From positions 1 through 27,156 of the forward strand of contig JABIZW010000214.1 in assembly GCA_018666295.1 (NCBI GenBank): a stretch of DNA of 27,156 nucleotides. The letters are read 5' to 3'. The stretch comes from Halieaceae bacterium (GTDB lineage Bacteria; Pseudomonadota; Gammaproteobacteria; Pseudomonadales; Halieaceae). The position numbers and the translations under genes are program-made. This document shows positions 7,384 to 14,843 of this stretch, in pieces (the first letter of the stretch is position 1; each line of letters opens with the position of its first letter). The notes below the pieces were generated by a model that worked only from the letters and a program-made list of their open reading frames with translations, was not told the origin of the DNA and did no database searches.

Positions 7384-8166
7384 ATGACTAACACTCGGAT
7401 TAAAACTCTTGTTGGCGTTGCGACTATCGTAGCCAGTTTCGTGGGTGGTGCAGCTTATGCAAAAGCTGACTCACTCGAAGATATTATGCAGGTCGGAATT
7501 GACCGCACCAAAGCCGCACTTACTTCGCAGGGCAAGATCGATCGCTTAGCGGACGAGACGCGCGACCTACTGGCCGATTACAAAACCGTGATGAAGCAGG
7601 TTGAAGGTCTTCGGGTCTACAACGCCCGATTAGATCGCCAGATTGCGAATCAAGAGCGTCGTATTAGGGATATTGATCAGTCCATTTCAGACGCGGCGAT
7701 TATTCAACGACAAATTCCGCCACTAGTGACGCGAATGCTCGATGGCTTGGATCAGTTCATTGACCTGGACATGCCATTTGACCTGTCGACACGTAAGGGC
7801 AACATTGAAGCCGTACGCGCTAATCTAGATCGTTCAGACGTGACCTCTGCTGAAGCGTTCCGCCAAATTCTCGAGCTGTATTCGATTGAGCTTCAGTACG
7901 GTAGAGGCATCGAAGCGTACTCAGACACCATCGCAGTTGATGGCGCAGAGCGTGAAGTGGATATGCTCCGCATTGGGCGTGTCGCGTTGGTTGCTCAGAC
8001 CACCGACGGTGCAGAGACGCGCGCATGGGACAACGAATCGCGCGCGTGGGAAACACTATCTTCAGCAGATTACTCTGCGGCCGTTCGTAAGGCGGTCCGC
8101 ATTGCCAAAAAGCAGGCAACGATTGAACTTTTGAACATGCCTATCGCAGCTCCGGAGGCTAACTAA
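7384..8166 (+). CDS. DUF3450 family periplasmic protein, first gene of TonB cluster
   Basis: Protein of unknown biochemical function that, as I recall, is regularly found at the head of TonB2-type clusters in marine gammaproteobacteria. The 260 residues begin with a Sec signal peptide (hydrophobic core about 7-24, probable cleavage after AYA at 26). A long charged helical stretch from about 40 to 110, rich in K, R, E, D and Q with no proline, predicts a coiled coil. The rest is soluble and mostly helical, with no cysteine and no lipobox. GAGGAA lies about 11 bases before the ATG. The next gene starts one base after its stop, and that protein also has a periplasmic coiled coil, so the two may bind each other; this is inference. 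Confidence 0.85.
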   Translation: MTNTRIKTLVGVATIVASFVGGAAYAKADSLEDIMQVGIDRTKAALTSQGKIDRLADETRDLLADYKTVMKQVEGLRVYNARLDRQIANQERRIRDIDQSISDAAIIQRQIPPLVTRMLDGLDQFIDLDMPFDLSTRKGNIEAVRANLDRSDVTSAEAFRQILELYSIELQYGRGIEAYSDTIAVDGAEREVDMLRIGRVALVAQTTDGAETRAWDNESRAWETLSSADYSAAVRKAVRIAKKQATIELLNMPIAAPEAN

Positions 8167-8167
8167 G

Positions 8168-9589
8168 ATGAATGCTAAGTTTTTGAAAGCAACGACCTTT
8201 GTCATTGCAGGTTTGTTCGCAAGCATTGCAGTCGCGCAAGACGACGCAGCCGCTCCCGAAGTTCCGGCAGGGCCTACTCCGCAGGAAGTGGCCGCACAGA
8301 ACATGAGCGACCTTCTTGATCTGGTCAAGCAGGGCCGATCGCGGGCCGATGGTGAAAACCGTGCTCGCGAACAGCGATTTTCTCAAGATAAGTCGAATCA
8401 GCAGTCCGAGCTCAATCGCGCAGAGCGAGAGCGCACTGCAGAAGAGCGACGATCGGCGCGCCTTGAGAAGAAGTTTGAAGATAACGAGCTACTGATTGCC
8501 GCAAAGCAGGAGAAGCTTAAGGAGCGTTTAGGTACGCTTGGTGAGTTATTTGGGCACTTGACCGCGGCCTCTGGCGATCTAGCGTCAAATATTGAGGTGT
8601 CACTCGTCAGCTCAGAGTATCCGAACCGCGAAGGCTTTTTGAAGGACCTCATTGCGAAGATGACCGGCTCCGATCAGCTGCCTCAAATCGAAGAGATTGA
8701 GCGCGTGTGGTACGAACTGCTGAACGAAATTACACAGCAAGGTGTTGTCTCTCGATTCACTGCTGACGTTGCAACTCCCTCGGGTGACATCGCCAGCCGC
8801 GAAGTGGTTCGTGTTGGCGCGTTTAATATCGTCGATGTGAATGGCAACTACCTGTCCTACGGGAATGACAAGCTTGCTGAACTTCCACGCCAGCCCGGCG
8901 GTAGCGCTGTTGCCGACGCAGCAGCCCTTGCTGATGCAACTGGCGGACTTAGTGCGTTTGGCATCGACCCTACAGGCCCTACTGGCGGCTCATTCCTCGC
9001 GGCAATCATTGACACGCCAACGCTCGAAGAGCGTTGGCATCAAGGTGGTTACGTCGGTTATGCAATTACTACCGTGGGCGCGTTTGCCTTCTTGTTGGCC
9101 ATTGTTCGCGTCATCATGCTAACGATGATGGGTGCGGCGGTGAACAGCCAGCTTAAGTCAGGCGAAGCGAAAGCAAATAATCCGTTGGGTCGTGTGCTTC
9201 TGGTCAGCCAAGAAAATCCAAACATTGATACAGAGACGCTTGAGCTGAAGATGGCGGAAGCGGTACTTCGTGAGACGCCTAAGCTAGAATCCGGTTTGAC
9301 CCTGCTGAAAATTATCGCAGCGGTTGCACCGCTCATGGGTCTACTCGGAACGGTCACGGGTATGATTATTACCTTCCAGGCCATCACGATCTTCGGCGCA
9401 GGTGATCCCAAGGCGATGGCCGGCGGTATTTCGAGCGCACTGATTACCACGGTTCTGGGTCTTTTGGTTGCCATTCCAACCGTACTGCTGCACACCGTTG
9501 TCAATGGCCGGGCCCAGAAGATCATGCACATTCTCAACGAGCAGGCAACGGGCATCGTTGCTGAGCGTGCTGAGGCTGCGGGTAATTAG
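8168..9589 (+). CDS. TtpC-like large ExbB/TolQ-family proton channel protein
   Basis: Extended member of the MotA/TolQ/ExbB family. In Vibrio the equivalent, TtpC, is required in addition to ExbB2 for TonB2-dependent iron uptake. The 473 residues divide into a signal peptide (cleavage probably after AVA at 23), a very charged periplasmic coiled coil (about 50-120), a periplasmic domain with a Gly/Ala-rich linker (about 240-275), a first membrane helix (about 295-318) and the channel core. The core holds GLLGTVTGM (391-399) and a last membrane helix around ISSALITTVLGLLVAIPT (421-438), with polar Thr residues at the position used in ExbB/TolQ proton paths. It sits between the DUF3450 gene and a normal-sized ExbB, all on one strand with short gaps. 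Confidence 0.88.
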   Translation: MNAKFLKATTFVIAGLFASIAVAQDDAAAPEVPAGPTPQEVAAQNMSDLLDLVKQGRSRADGENRAREQRFSQDKSNQQSELNRAERERTAEERRSARLEKKFEDNELLIAAKQEKLKERLGTLGELFGHLTAASGDLASNIEVSLVSSEYPNREGFLKDLIAKMTGSDQLPQIEEIERVWYELLNEITQQGVVSRFTADVATPSGDIASREVVRVGAFNIVDVNGNYLSYGNDKLAELPRQPGGSAVADAAALADATGGLSAFGIDPTGPTGGSFLAAIIDTPTLEERWHQGGYVGYAITTVGAFAFLLAIVRVIMLTMMGAAVNSQLKSGEAKANNPLGRVLLVSQENPNIDTETLELKMAEAVLRETPKLESGLTLLKIIAAVAPLMGLLGTVTGMIITFQAITIFGAGDPKAMAGGISSALITTVLGLLVAIPTVLLHTVVNGRAQKIMHILNEQATGIVAERAEAAGN

Positions 9590-9616
9590 TCGGTAAATCG
9601 GACGGAGTAACAGCCA

Positions 9617-10138
9617 ATGGCAGAACTGCTCGATACCATCATGGCGTTTATGGACAAAGGCGGCAATGTTCTCTGGATCATTGCTACCCTCGTTTTTTTC
9701 ATGTGGACACTGATTGTCGAGCGCTTCATTTACTTTTTGGGCGGAGGCTGGAAGTCTGATCGACTGCTCGCTGTCGACGCCTGGGAAGATAGAGCAGAGC
9801 GCAAGTCTTGGAACGCGAAACAAATCCGTTCTAAGTTACTATCGGAAAGTCGCAGTGTTATTAACGATAATATGGCGTTAATTGCGACCTGTGTTGCCCT
9901 CTGCCCATTGCTGGGTCTGTTGGGCACTGTCACGGGAATGATCGAAGTCTTTAACGTGATGGCGGTCACCGGTGGCGGCGACGCCAAGTCGATGGCGGGA
10001 GGCGTAGAGCGCTCAACCATTCCGACGATGGCGGGTATGGTCGCCGCGCTTTCAGGTTTGTTTGCCAATACGCAGCTCCAACGGATGGCGTTACGCGAGC
10101 AGCATCTTCTTGAAGACCAATTGACATCAGACCACTGA
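9617..10138 (+). CDS. exbB: ExbB-type biopolymer transport protein (TonB2 class)
   Basis: Standard-sized proton-channel subunit of 173 residues that forms the inner-membrane motor with ExbD and TonB. It has a first membrane helix around residues 17-38 (NVLWIIATLVFFMWTLIVER), a short cytoplasmic loop and the two-helix MotA/TolQ/ExbB core containing GLLGTVTGMIEVFNVMA and, in the last helix, IPTMAGMVAALSGLF. The loop between them, GGGDAKSMAGGVERS, is characteristic of the short TonB2-type ExbB proteins. GGAG lies upstream of the ATG with good spacing. It follows the TtpC-like gene by 27 bases, so the operon encodes two different ExbB-family subunits. Confidence 0.93.
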   Translation: MAELLDTIMAFMDKGGNVLWIIATLVFFMWTLIVERFIYFLGGGWKSDRLLAVDAWEDRAERKSWNAKQIRSKLLSESRSVINDNMALIATCVALCPLLGLLGTVTGMIEVFNVMAVTGGGDAKSMAGGVERSTIPTMAGMVAALSGLFANTQLQRMALREQHLLEDQLTSDH

Positions 10139-10160
10139 GTGGCCGGTTGAGGATTTTTAA

Positions 10161-10568
10161 GTGAGAAAAATTGGAAAACCACAGGCTGAAGAGGGTGCAG
10201 AAATTGATCTGACACCCATGCTTGATGTCGTGTTTATTATGCTGATCTTCTTCATTGTTGTGGCCTCGTTTTTGAAGGAGGCGGGTATTGAGATTAATCG
10301 ACCTGATGACAACCAGCCTCAGGACCCGAATGACTCGGTCAGTATTGTTGTCGAGATTTCCGCCGATAATCAGTTGTGGATGGAGAACCGCCGCGTCGAT
10401 GTGCGCGCTGTGCGGGCTAATATTCAACGACTGTTGGCGGAAGACCCGGAGGCTCCTGTCACTATTAAGGTGAGCAAAGGAGCAACGTCGGGTGTCGTGG
10501 CGGACGTCGCAGATGCGGCACGAGAGGCCGGCCAATACAATGTAAGTTGGGCGACGGACAAGGGCTAA
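10161..10568 (+). CDS. exbD: ExbD-type biopolymer transport protein, copy 1
   Basis: Single-pass inner-membrane partner of ExbB (135 residues): short cytoplasmic N-terminus, one membrane helix and a periplasmic domain. The family signature EIDLTPMLDVVFIMLIFFIV is present; the Asp in MLDV is the proton-carrying residue of ExbD/TolR. The GTG start at 10161 is supported by GAGGA (10149-10153) seven bases upstream. The periplasmic part (from about residue 45) resembles other ExbD domains and ends in VSWATDKG. It lies three bases before a second, clearly related exbD. The two membrane segments are nearly identical in DNA while the periplasmic domains have drifted apart. Confidence 0.93.
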   Translation: MRKIGKPQAEEGAEIDLTPMLDVVFIMLIFFIVVASFLKEAGIEINRPDDNQPQDPNDSVSIVVEISADNQLWMENRRVDVRAVRANIQRLLAEDPEAPVTIKVSKGATSGVVADVADAAREAGQYNVSWATDKG

Positions 10569-10681
10569 GGTATGAGTTTAAGAGATCAAGCCGGCAGGTC
10601 CGCTGGCGCACAAGAAGAAAGTCAGATCGATCTGACGCCCATGCTGGACGTCGTCTTTATTATGCTGATCTTCTTCATTGT
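10233..10681 (+). repeat. 26-base perfect direct repeat shared by the two exbD genes
   Basis: The stretch coding for the end of the ExbD membrane helix (residues FIMLIFFIV) is identical over 26 bases at 10233-10258 and 10656-10681. The bases just before also match closely apart from third-position changes. Codon positions outside this helix differ freely between the copies, so identity here is greater than protein constraint alone needs. It marks tandem duplication with possible gene conversion. Confidence 0.8.
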
Positions 10682-10988
10682 GACTTCTTCTTTTGTGAAG
10701 GAGCCTGGTGTAGAGATCGACAAGCCCGGTGCAGGAACGACTGAAGCATGCCCCAATGGCACCATTATCTTTGCCGTAGATAACCAAGGCAAAATTCACT
10801 ATAACAAAAACGAAATTAAGCTTGAGCGCGCTAACTTTTTTGCCAAGGCAGCGAAAGACGAGACACCAAGAGCGAATATCGTCATTCAGGCTGATGAGGA
10901 AAGCCCGGCGTACGTGGTCGAGCAATTATTTGATACGCTGCGCAGTACATTTTCTGCGCCTCCCTGTGTTTCGACATTAGATGAGTAA
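10572..10988 (+). CDS. exbD: ExbD-type biopolymer transport protein, copy 2
   Basis: Second ExbD (138 residues) in tandem with the first. It has the same signature, QIDLTPMLDVVFIMLIFFIV, with the membrane Asp kept, so both copies look functional. The periplasmic domain differs: it carries GTTEACPNGTIIFAVDNQG and ends in a Cys-containing tail (APPCVSTLDE), giving two cysteines that could pair in the periplasm; copy 1 has none. The ATG follows AAGG with short spacing. Its last eight bases overlap the start of tonB, which implies coupled translation and a fixed ratio. Two ExbD genes next to one TonB are a known pattern in some marine and alphaproteobacterial TonB clusters, but what each copy does is not settled. 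Confidence 0.92.
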   Translation: MSLRDQAGRSAGAQEESQIDLTPMLDVVFIMLIFFIVTSSFVKEPGVEIDKPGAGTTEACPNGTIIFAVDNQGKIHYNKNEIKLERANFFAKAAKDETPRANIVIQADEESPAYVVEQLFDTLRSTFSAPPCVSTLDE

Positions 10989-11613
10989 GAGAATGCCAGC
11001 AACGTTGCGATCAATCGTTGGAGCTGTTGTAGCGATTCCTATCGCTATCGGCCTGTTTTACGTCATGCAGAGCTTAGTCACGCGTGATTTTGAACAGGAA
11101 GACGTCAAGGCCAGAAAAATTGCCGATATCGTCGTTCCAGATAAGGTTATTGAAACCAACCTAAAAGAAGTGCTGCCAGAGAAGGTCGAAGATCCCGACG
11201 AGCCTCCGCCCGATATGGAACCTTTGGATTTCGACACGGATCTCGATATGAGCACGGCCAATATGGCACCGACGGTTGCGATGAATGTCAGCATCAATGC
11301 GTCCGGACTGTCCTCTGGGGACGGCGAGTATTTGCCCATTGTGAAAGTTGCGCCGATTTATCCACGTCGTGCGCAGACGCGCGGTATCACCGGCTTTTGC
11401 ATTGTCACGTACACCGTGACAACAACCGGTGCGATTCGCGATCCGTACGTGGCTAGCGAAACTGATTGCTCACCCAAAGGTATTTTTGAAAGCGCATCGG
11501 TCAAGGCGGCACTTAAGTTTAAGTACAAGCCTCGCGTCGTTGACGGAGAGCCGATTGAAGTTGCGGGTGTGCAAAACAAATTCACTTACGAGCTCGAGGG
11601 AGGTCGTCGCTAA
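10981..11613 (+). CDS. tonB: TonB2-type energy transducer
   Basis: Links the ExbB/ExbD motor to outer-membrane receptors. The 210 residues hold one N-terminal membrane anchor (about 11-30), a short acidic, proline-poor periplasmic spacer (about 60-95, containing DPDEPPPDMEP) and the C-terminal TonB domain from YLPIVKVAPIYPRRAQ (117-132) to the end. The long Pro-Glu/Pro-Lys spacer of E. coli TonB is absent, as in TonB2 proteins. Two cysteines, C140 in GFC and C163 in TDC, lie where some TonB subfamilies carry a conserved pair; a disulfide is likely in the periplasm. It starts inside exbD copy 2 (eight-base overlap) and its TAA shares a base with the ATG of the TPR gene. Confidence 0.93.
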   Translation: MSKRMPATLRSIVGAVVAIPIAIGLFYVMQSLVTRDFEQEDVKARKIADIVVPDKVIETNLKEVLPEKVEDPDEPPPDMEPLDFDTDLDMSTANMAPTVAMNVSINASGLSSGDGEYLPIVKVAPIYPRRAQTRGITGFCIVTYTVTTTGAIRDPYVASETDCSPKGIFESASVKAALKFKYKPRVVDGEPIEVAGVQNKFTYELEGGRR

Positions 11614-12962
11614 TGGCTTCATTGCTGAAGTGGTTCCGGCACACAGTTATCACCACCTTTATGGCGGTTTCTGTTGTTGCGGTATTGGTGGTTGTTGATC
11701 AGGCCGCAGATCTAAGGCTGGTAGCAGACGCGTCGGCTCAAGATGCGCCGAAACAGAAAGAGCGCGAAACGCGAAAAACACCGGCGCTTAGGAATAATAT
11801 TTACGAGAAGCTGGCCGAAGCTCAGGTGTTTGCGGAAGCGCAGCAGTTCGCTGAAGCTGAAGAAGTGCTCAATGAGATGCTGGACGCGACCAGCAAGAAA
11901 AGTAAGCTCAATAAGTACGAGCTCGCAAATGTTTACAACACCTACGCTTACCTTCGTTATGCCGTAGAAGACTACGCCGGAGCCCTGAACTACTACCGAA
12001 AGGTCATAGACCAGCGCCCTGAAATTCCGCTGGCGCTTGAGATTGGTACGCTGTACACCGTTGCGCAGTTATATTTTCTACAGGAAGAGTGGCAAAAAGG
12101 CATCGATACCCTTAATCAGTGGATGGCCGCCAGTGATAACCCAAGTACGAACGCCTATGTGTTGCTGGCAAACGGTTATTACCAGTTAAAAGATTACGAT
12201 AAGAGCCTGTTTAATATAGAAACAGCGATTGAGCGTGATCAGGCCGCGGGGAAGTTACCGAAAGAGCAGTGGTACAACTTAGCGCGATTTATCTATTTCG
12301 ATCGAGACGAATACCGCAAGGCGCTCGATATTCTCGATATCCTCATCATGTACTACCCTAAAAAGTCGTACTGGCTTCAGGCGTCTGCGCTTTACAGCGA
12401 GTTAGGCGACGAACCTCGACAGCTCGCAATGCTCGAAGTCTCTTACGAGCAAGGCTTACTCGACCGGAGTCAGGACATTGTCAATCTTGCATCAATGTAC
12501 TTGAACGCAGAGGTCCCTTACTGGGGTGCCAAAGCCATGGATACTGGGTTCAGCGATGGGATTGTCGAAGAGGAGTCCAAAAATTACGAACTGGCAGGCG
12601 CAGCGTGGCGACAGGCTCAGGAAGTTGAGAAGAGTCTGCCAATGCTAGAAGCAGCTGCTTCGACCTCTGAAAAAGGTGAGCTTTACGCGCGATTGGGCAA
12701 CGTTTACCTCGACGTCGACAAGAATAAGCAAGCGGTTGAGGCGTTAGAGAAAGGTTTAGACAAGGGCGGGATTAAACGCCCGGACCAAGCGCGGCTCGCA
12801 CTCGGCATGGCTTATTTCAACTTGGGGGAGTTTAATGCTGCACGTCGGGCGTTTCGTGATGCACGAAAGGACAAGCGGGCCCGCACCTACGCGGATCAGT
12901 GGCTCACGTACATTACCAGCGAAGAGCGACGCCTTGAGGAGCTTGCAAAAGATCTTGGGTGA
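11613..12962 (+). CDS. Secreted tetratricopeptide-repeat protein of the TonB cluster
   Basis: 449-residue TPR protein closing the operon; a TPR protein in this position is known from the Vibrio TonB2 clusters, where its exact role is unclear. A signal peptide or anchor covers residues 11-28, with a likely cleavage after ASA (42). Helical repeats follow, including segments with the TPR pattern around YEKLAEAQVFAEAQQFAEAEEVL (64-87), NTYAYLRYAVEDYAGALNYYRKVI, YVLLANGYYQLKDYDKSLFNIETAI, YNLARFIYFDRDEYRKALDILDIL and ARLALGMAYFNLGEFNAARRAFRDA. It is probably periplasmic and may scaffold the DUF3450/TtpC/TonB components. The start overlaps the tonB stop by one base. A strong terminator 24 bases after its stop ends the operon. 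Confidence 0.88.
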   Translation: MASLLKWFRHTVITTFMAVSVVAVLVVVDQAADLRLVADASAQDAPKQKERETRKTPALRNNIYEKLAEAQVFAEAQQFAEAEEVLNEMLDATSKKSKLNKYELANVYNTYAYLRYAVEDYAGALNYYRKVIDQRPEIPLALEIGTLYTVAQLYFLQEEWQKGIDTLNQWMAASDNPSTNAYVLLANGYYQLKDYDKSLFNIETAIERDQAAGKLPKEQWYNLARFIYFDRDEYRKALDILDILIMYYPKKSYWLQASALYSELGDEPRQLAMLEVSYEQGLLDRSQDIVNLASMYLNAEVPYWGAKAMDTGFSDGIVEEESKNYELAGAAWRQAQEVEKSLPMLEAAASTSEKGELYARLGNVYLDVDKNKQAVEALEKGLDKGGIKRPDQARLALGMAYFNLGEFNAARRAFRDARKDKRARTYADQWLTYITSEERRLEELAKDLG

Positions 12963-12985
12963 ATGTCTTAGAGACGCACAAAAAG

Positions 12986-13015
12986 AAAAGGCCGCTTGAA
13001 AAGCGGCCTTTTTTT
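12986..13015 (+). terminator. Bidirectional Rho-independent terminator
   Basis: A perfect 12-base-pair stem, AAAAGGCCGCTT (12986-12997) with AAGCGGCCTTTT (13001-13012), closes a three-base GAA loop and is followed by T to 13015. The A-run at its left end gives a T-run on the minus strand, so it can end both the TonB operon and the convergent cold-shock gene. Confidence 0.95.
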
Positions 13016-13030
13016 AGAGGGAAAAGAAAT

Positions 13031-13237
13031 TTAAACAGGAACTACGTTCTCTGCTTGTGGTCCTTTTTGGCCAGCTGTGACTGTGAATTCGACTTTTTGA
13101 CCATCGGCTAAAGTTTTGAAGCCATCGCCGTTAATAGCGCTGAAGTGAACAAACACGTCGGGTCCGCCTTCTTGCTCAATAAAACCGAAACCTTTGGTTT
13201 CATTAAACCACTTAACGGTACCTGTAACTGTAGACAT
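13031..13237 (-). CDS. Cold-shock domain protein (CspA family)
   Basis: Small single-stranded nucleic-acid-binding protein acting as an RNA chaperone. The 68 residues form one complete cold-shock domain: GTVKWFNETKGFGFI with RNP1 KGFGFI (15-20), RNP2 VFVHF (28-32), and the conserved end GQKGPQAENV. AGG lies about nine bases before the ATG. About 143 bases separate it from the pyk stop upstream, so it probably has its own promoter and a leader of the kind cold-shock genes use for post-transcriptional control. On the minus strand a TATAGT, possibly a -10 box, lies within that gap next to the inverted repeat at 13331-13346. Which paralogue it is cannot be told, and whether it is cold-induced is unknown. 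Confidence 0.96.
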   Translation of the reverse strand: MSTVTGTVKWFNETKGFGFIEQEGGPDVFVHFSAINGDGFKTLADGQKVEFTVTAGQKGPQAENVVPV

Positions 13238-13330
13238 ACTGTTTTACCTATCGTTTAAAAATGTAACAGTGCATAACGCACTAACTCGGCCAGAAGTCAC
13301 AAAACAACCTCTGAGCGGACTGACACTATA

Positions 13331-13346
13331 GGGGCTCAAGAGCCTC
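13331..13346 (-). repeat. Short inverted repeat between pyk and the cold-shock gene
   Basis: Seven-base flanks GGGGCTC and GAGCCTC surround two A residues, with five base pairs perfectly matched (GGCTC/GAGCC). The two-base centre is too tight for a good RNA hairpin and no T-run follows on the minus strand, so it is a poor terminator. Just beside it on the minus strand is TATAGT, so it may instead be a protein-binding site at the csp promoter. Confidence 0.35.
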
Positions 13347-13380
13347 ACGTCTAATGAACATTTTATGGCGTTGTGACTTT

Positions 13381-14838
13381 TTAACCTATTGACAATAGTT
13401 TTATGGAGTTTGTCGCGCCTGCTTTTCCAATTAACGTCCCCATTGTCATGAGGATATGGTCGCCTTTCGTGATAAATCCGGCATCGCTTAAAAACTCCAT
13501 CGTGCGTGACTCGATGTCTTGGGGATCAAATGCCGTAATGTCAAAGTAAAGCGGTATGACGCCTCGGCACAGCGCCAGGCGCTGTAGCGTTTCAGCGTTG
13601 CGGCTCAGTGCAAATATGGGCAGGCCCGAACTTAGCCGTGACATCAATGTCGGTGTACTGCCAATCTCCGTGTGAGTTGCGATACCCCGTACCCCTGGGA
13701 AGTGATTGGCGCCGTACATTGCAGACAGCGCAATGGTCTCTTGCGGCGACCTAAATTCGCGATCTTGTCGGTAGCGCGACTTGCGTGCTATCGGATGGCT
13801 CTCGGCGCCGACTGCTGCGTTGGCCATCGCGCGGACCACCTCAACAGGGTATGAGCCGACGGCCGTTTCTGCAGACAACATAACAGCGTCCGTACCATCC
13901 AGAACGGCGTTAGCCACATCAAACACTTCGGCGCGCGTGGGCATGGAGTTGCTGATCATTGACTCCATCATTTGTGTCGCGGTAATGACCATTCGGTCGC
14001 GTTTGCGGGTTCTAGAGATCAGGTCTTTCTGAATACCAATCAGCTCAGCATCGCCAACCTCAATACCTAAGTCACCGCGTGCCACCATAACGCCCTCGCA
14101 GGCGTCGATAATACTGTCGAGTAGGTTGCTATCAGCCACCACTTCGGCGCGCTCAATCTTAGCGATGATCGCCGCAGTAATCCCAGCGTCCGTCAACAGC
14201 GCGCGTGCCTCTTCGATATCGGCGACCGAGGCGACAAAGGATACCGCCACAAAATCGGGTTTGATGACCTCCATAGCACGGATGTCTGCCTTGTCTTTCT
14301 CGGTCAGCGCAGGCGCAGCGATGCCGCCGCCAAGCTTGTTAACCCCTTTTCGTGAGCTTAACTTGCCACCCACAAGGACCGTACAATCGATGTCGGTAGC
14401 TGTTGCACTATCGACGCGCAACCGCATTTTTCCGTCATCTAAGAGGAGTATGTCGTCGACGGCCACGCTCTTGGGTAGATCTTGATATTCAATACCGACG
14501 CCTGAGGCGTCACCACTTTCGGAGTCAATCGAGAGGCTTAGCCGAAATGCGTCGCCCGCGGTCAGATCCACCTGACCGTGTGCGAAGCTTGCAACGCGTA
14601 TTTTAGGTCCTTGGAGGTCTGCAAGGACGCCCACATAGCGGTCCTGATGTCGCGCTTGTTTCCGAATTGTGTGAGCGATACGTTGATGATGCTCTGATGA
14701 GCCATGGCTGAAATTTAATCGGAAAACGTCGACGCCAGCGGCGATGAGACGACCAATCATCTCTTCGCTGTCGCTACCAGGGCCAACTGTTGCTACGATC
14801 TTTGTTCTGCGGTGTACGCGGTGGGCGTCGTTTGACAC
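13381..14838 (-). CDS. pyk: Pyruvate kinase (PykA type)
   Basis: Cytosolic glycolytic enzyme converting phosphoenolpyruvate and ADP to pyruvate and ATP. The 485 residues match bacterial PykA in length and in many blocks: RRTKIVATVGP at the N-terminus, RLNFSHG, DLQGPKIRV, LLLDDGKMRL, the catalytic-lysine strand AKIERAE, MVARGDLGIE (Mg and substrate site), ITATQMMESMI and PTRAEVFDVANAVLDGTDAVMLSAETA. The C-terminal regulatory domain is present (GLPIFALSRN to NSIKLLSIG). Overall it resembles E. coli PykA (the AMP-activated form) more than PykF. Its start lies about five bases after the stop of the phosphodiesterase gene, so the two probably share a transcript. Confidence 0.97.
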   Translation of the reverse strand: MSNDAHRVHRRTKIVATVGPGSDSEEMIGRLIAAGVDVFRLNFSHGSSEHHQRIAHTIRKQARHQDRYVGVLADLQGPKIRVASFAHGQVDLTAGDAFRLSLSIDSESGDASGVGIEYQDLPKSVAVDDILLLDDGKMRLRVDSATATDIDCTVLVGGKLSSRKGVNKLGGGIAAPALTEKDKADIRAMEVIKPDFVAVSFVASVADIEEARALLTDAGITAAIIAKIERAEVVADSNLLDSIIDACEGVMVARGDLGIEVGDAELIGIQKDLISRTRKRDRMVITATQMMESMISNSMPTRAEVFDVANAVLDGTDAVMLSAETAVGSYPVEVVRAMANAAVGAESHPIARKSRYRQDREFRSPQETIALSAMYGANHFPGVRGIATHTEIGSTPTLMSRLSSGLPIFALSRNAETLQRLALCRGVIPLYFDITAFDPQDIESRTMEFLSDAGFITKGDHILMTMGTLIGKAGATNSIKLLSIG

Positions 14839-14843
14839 TAAGT

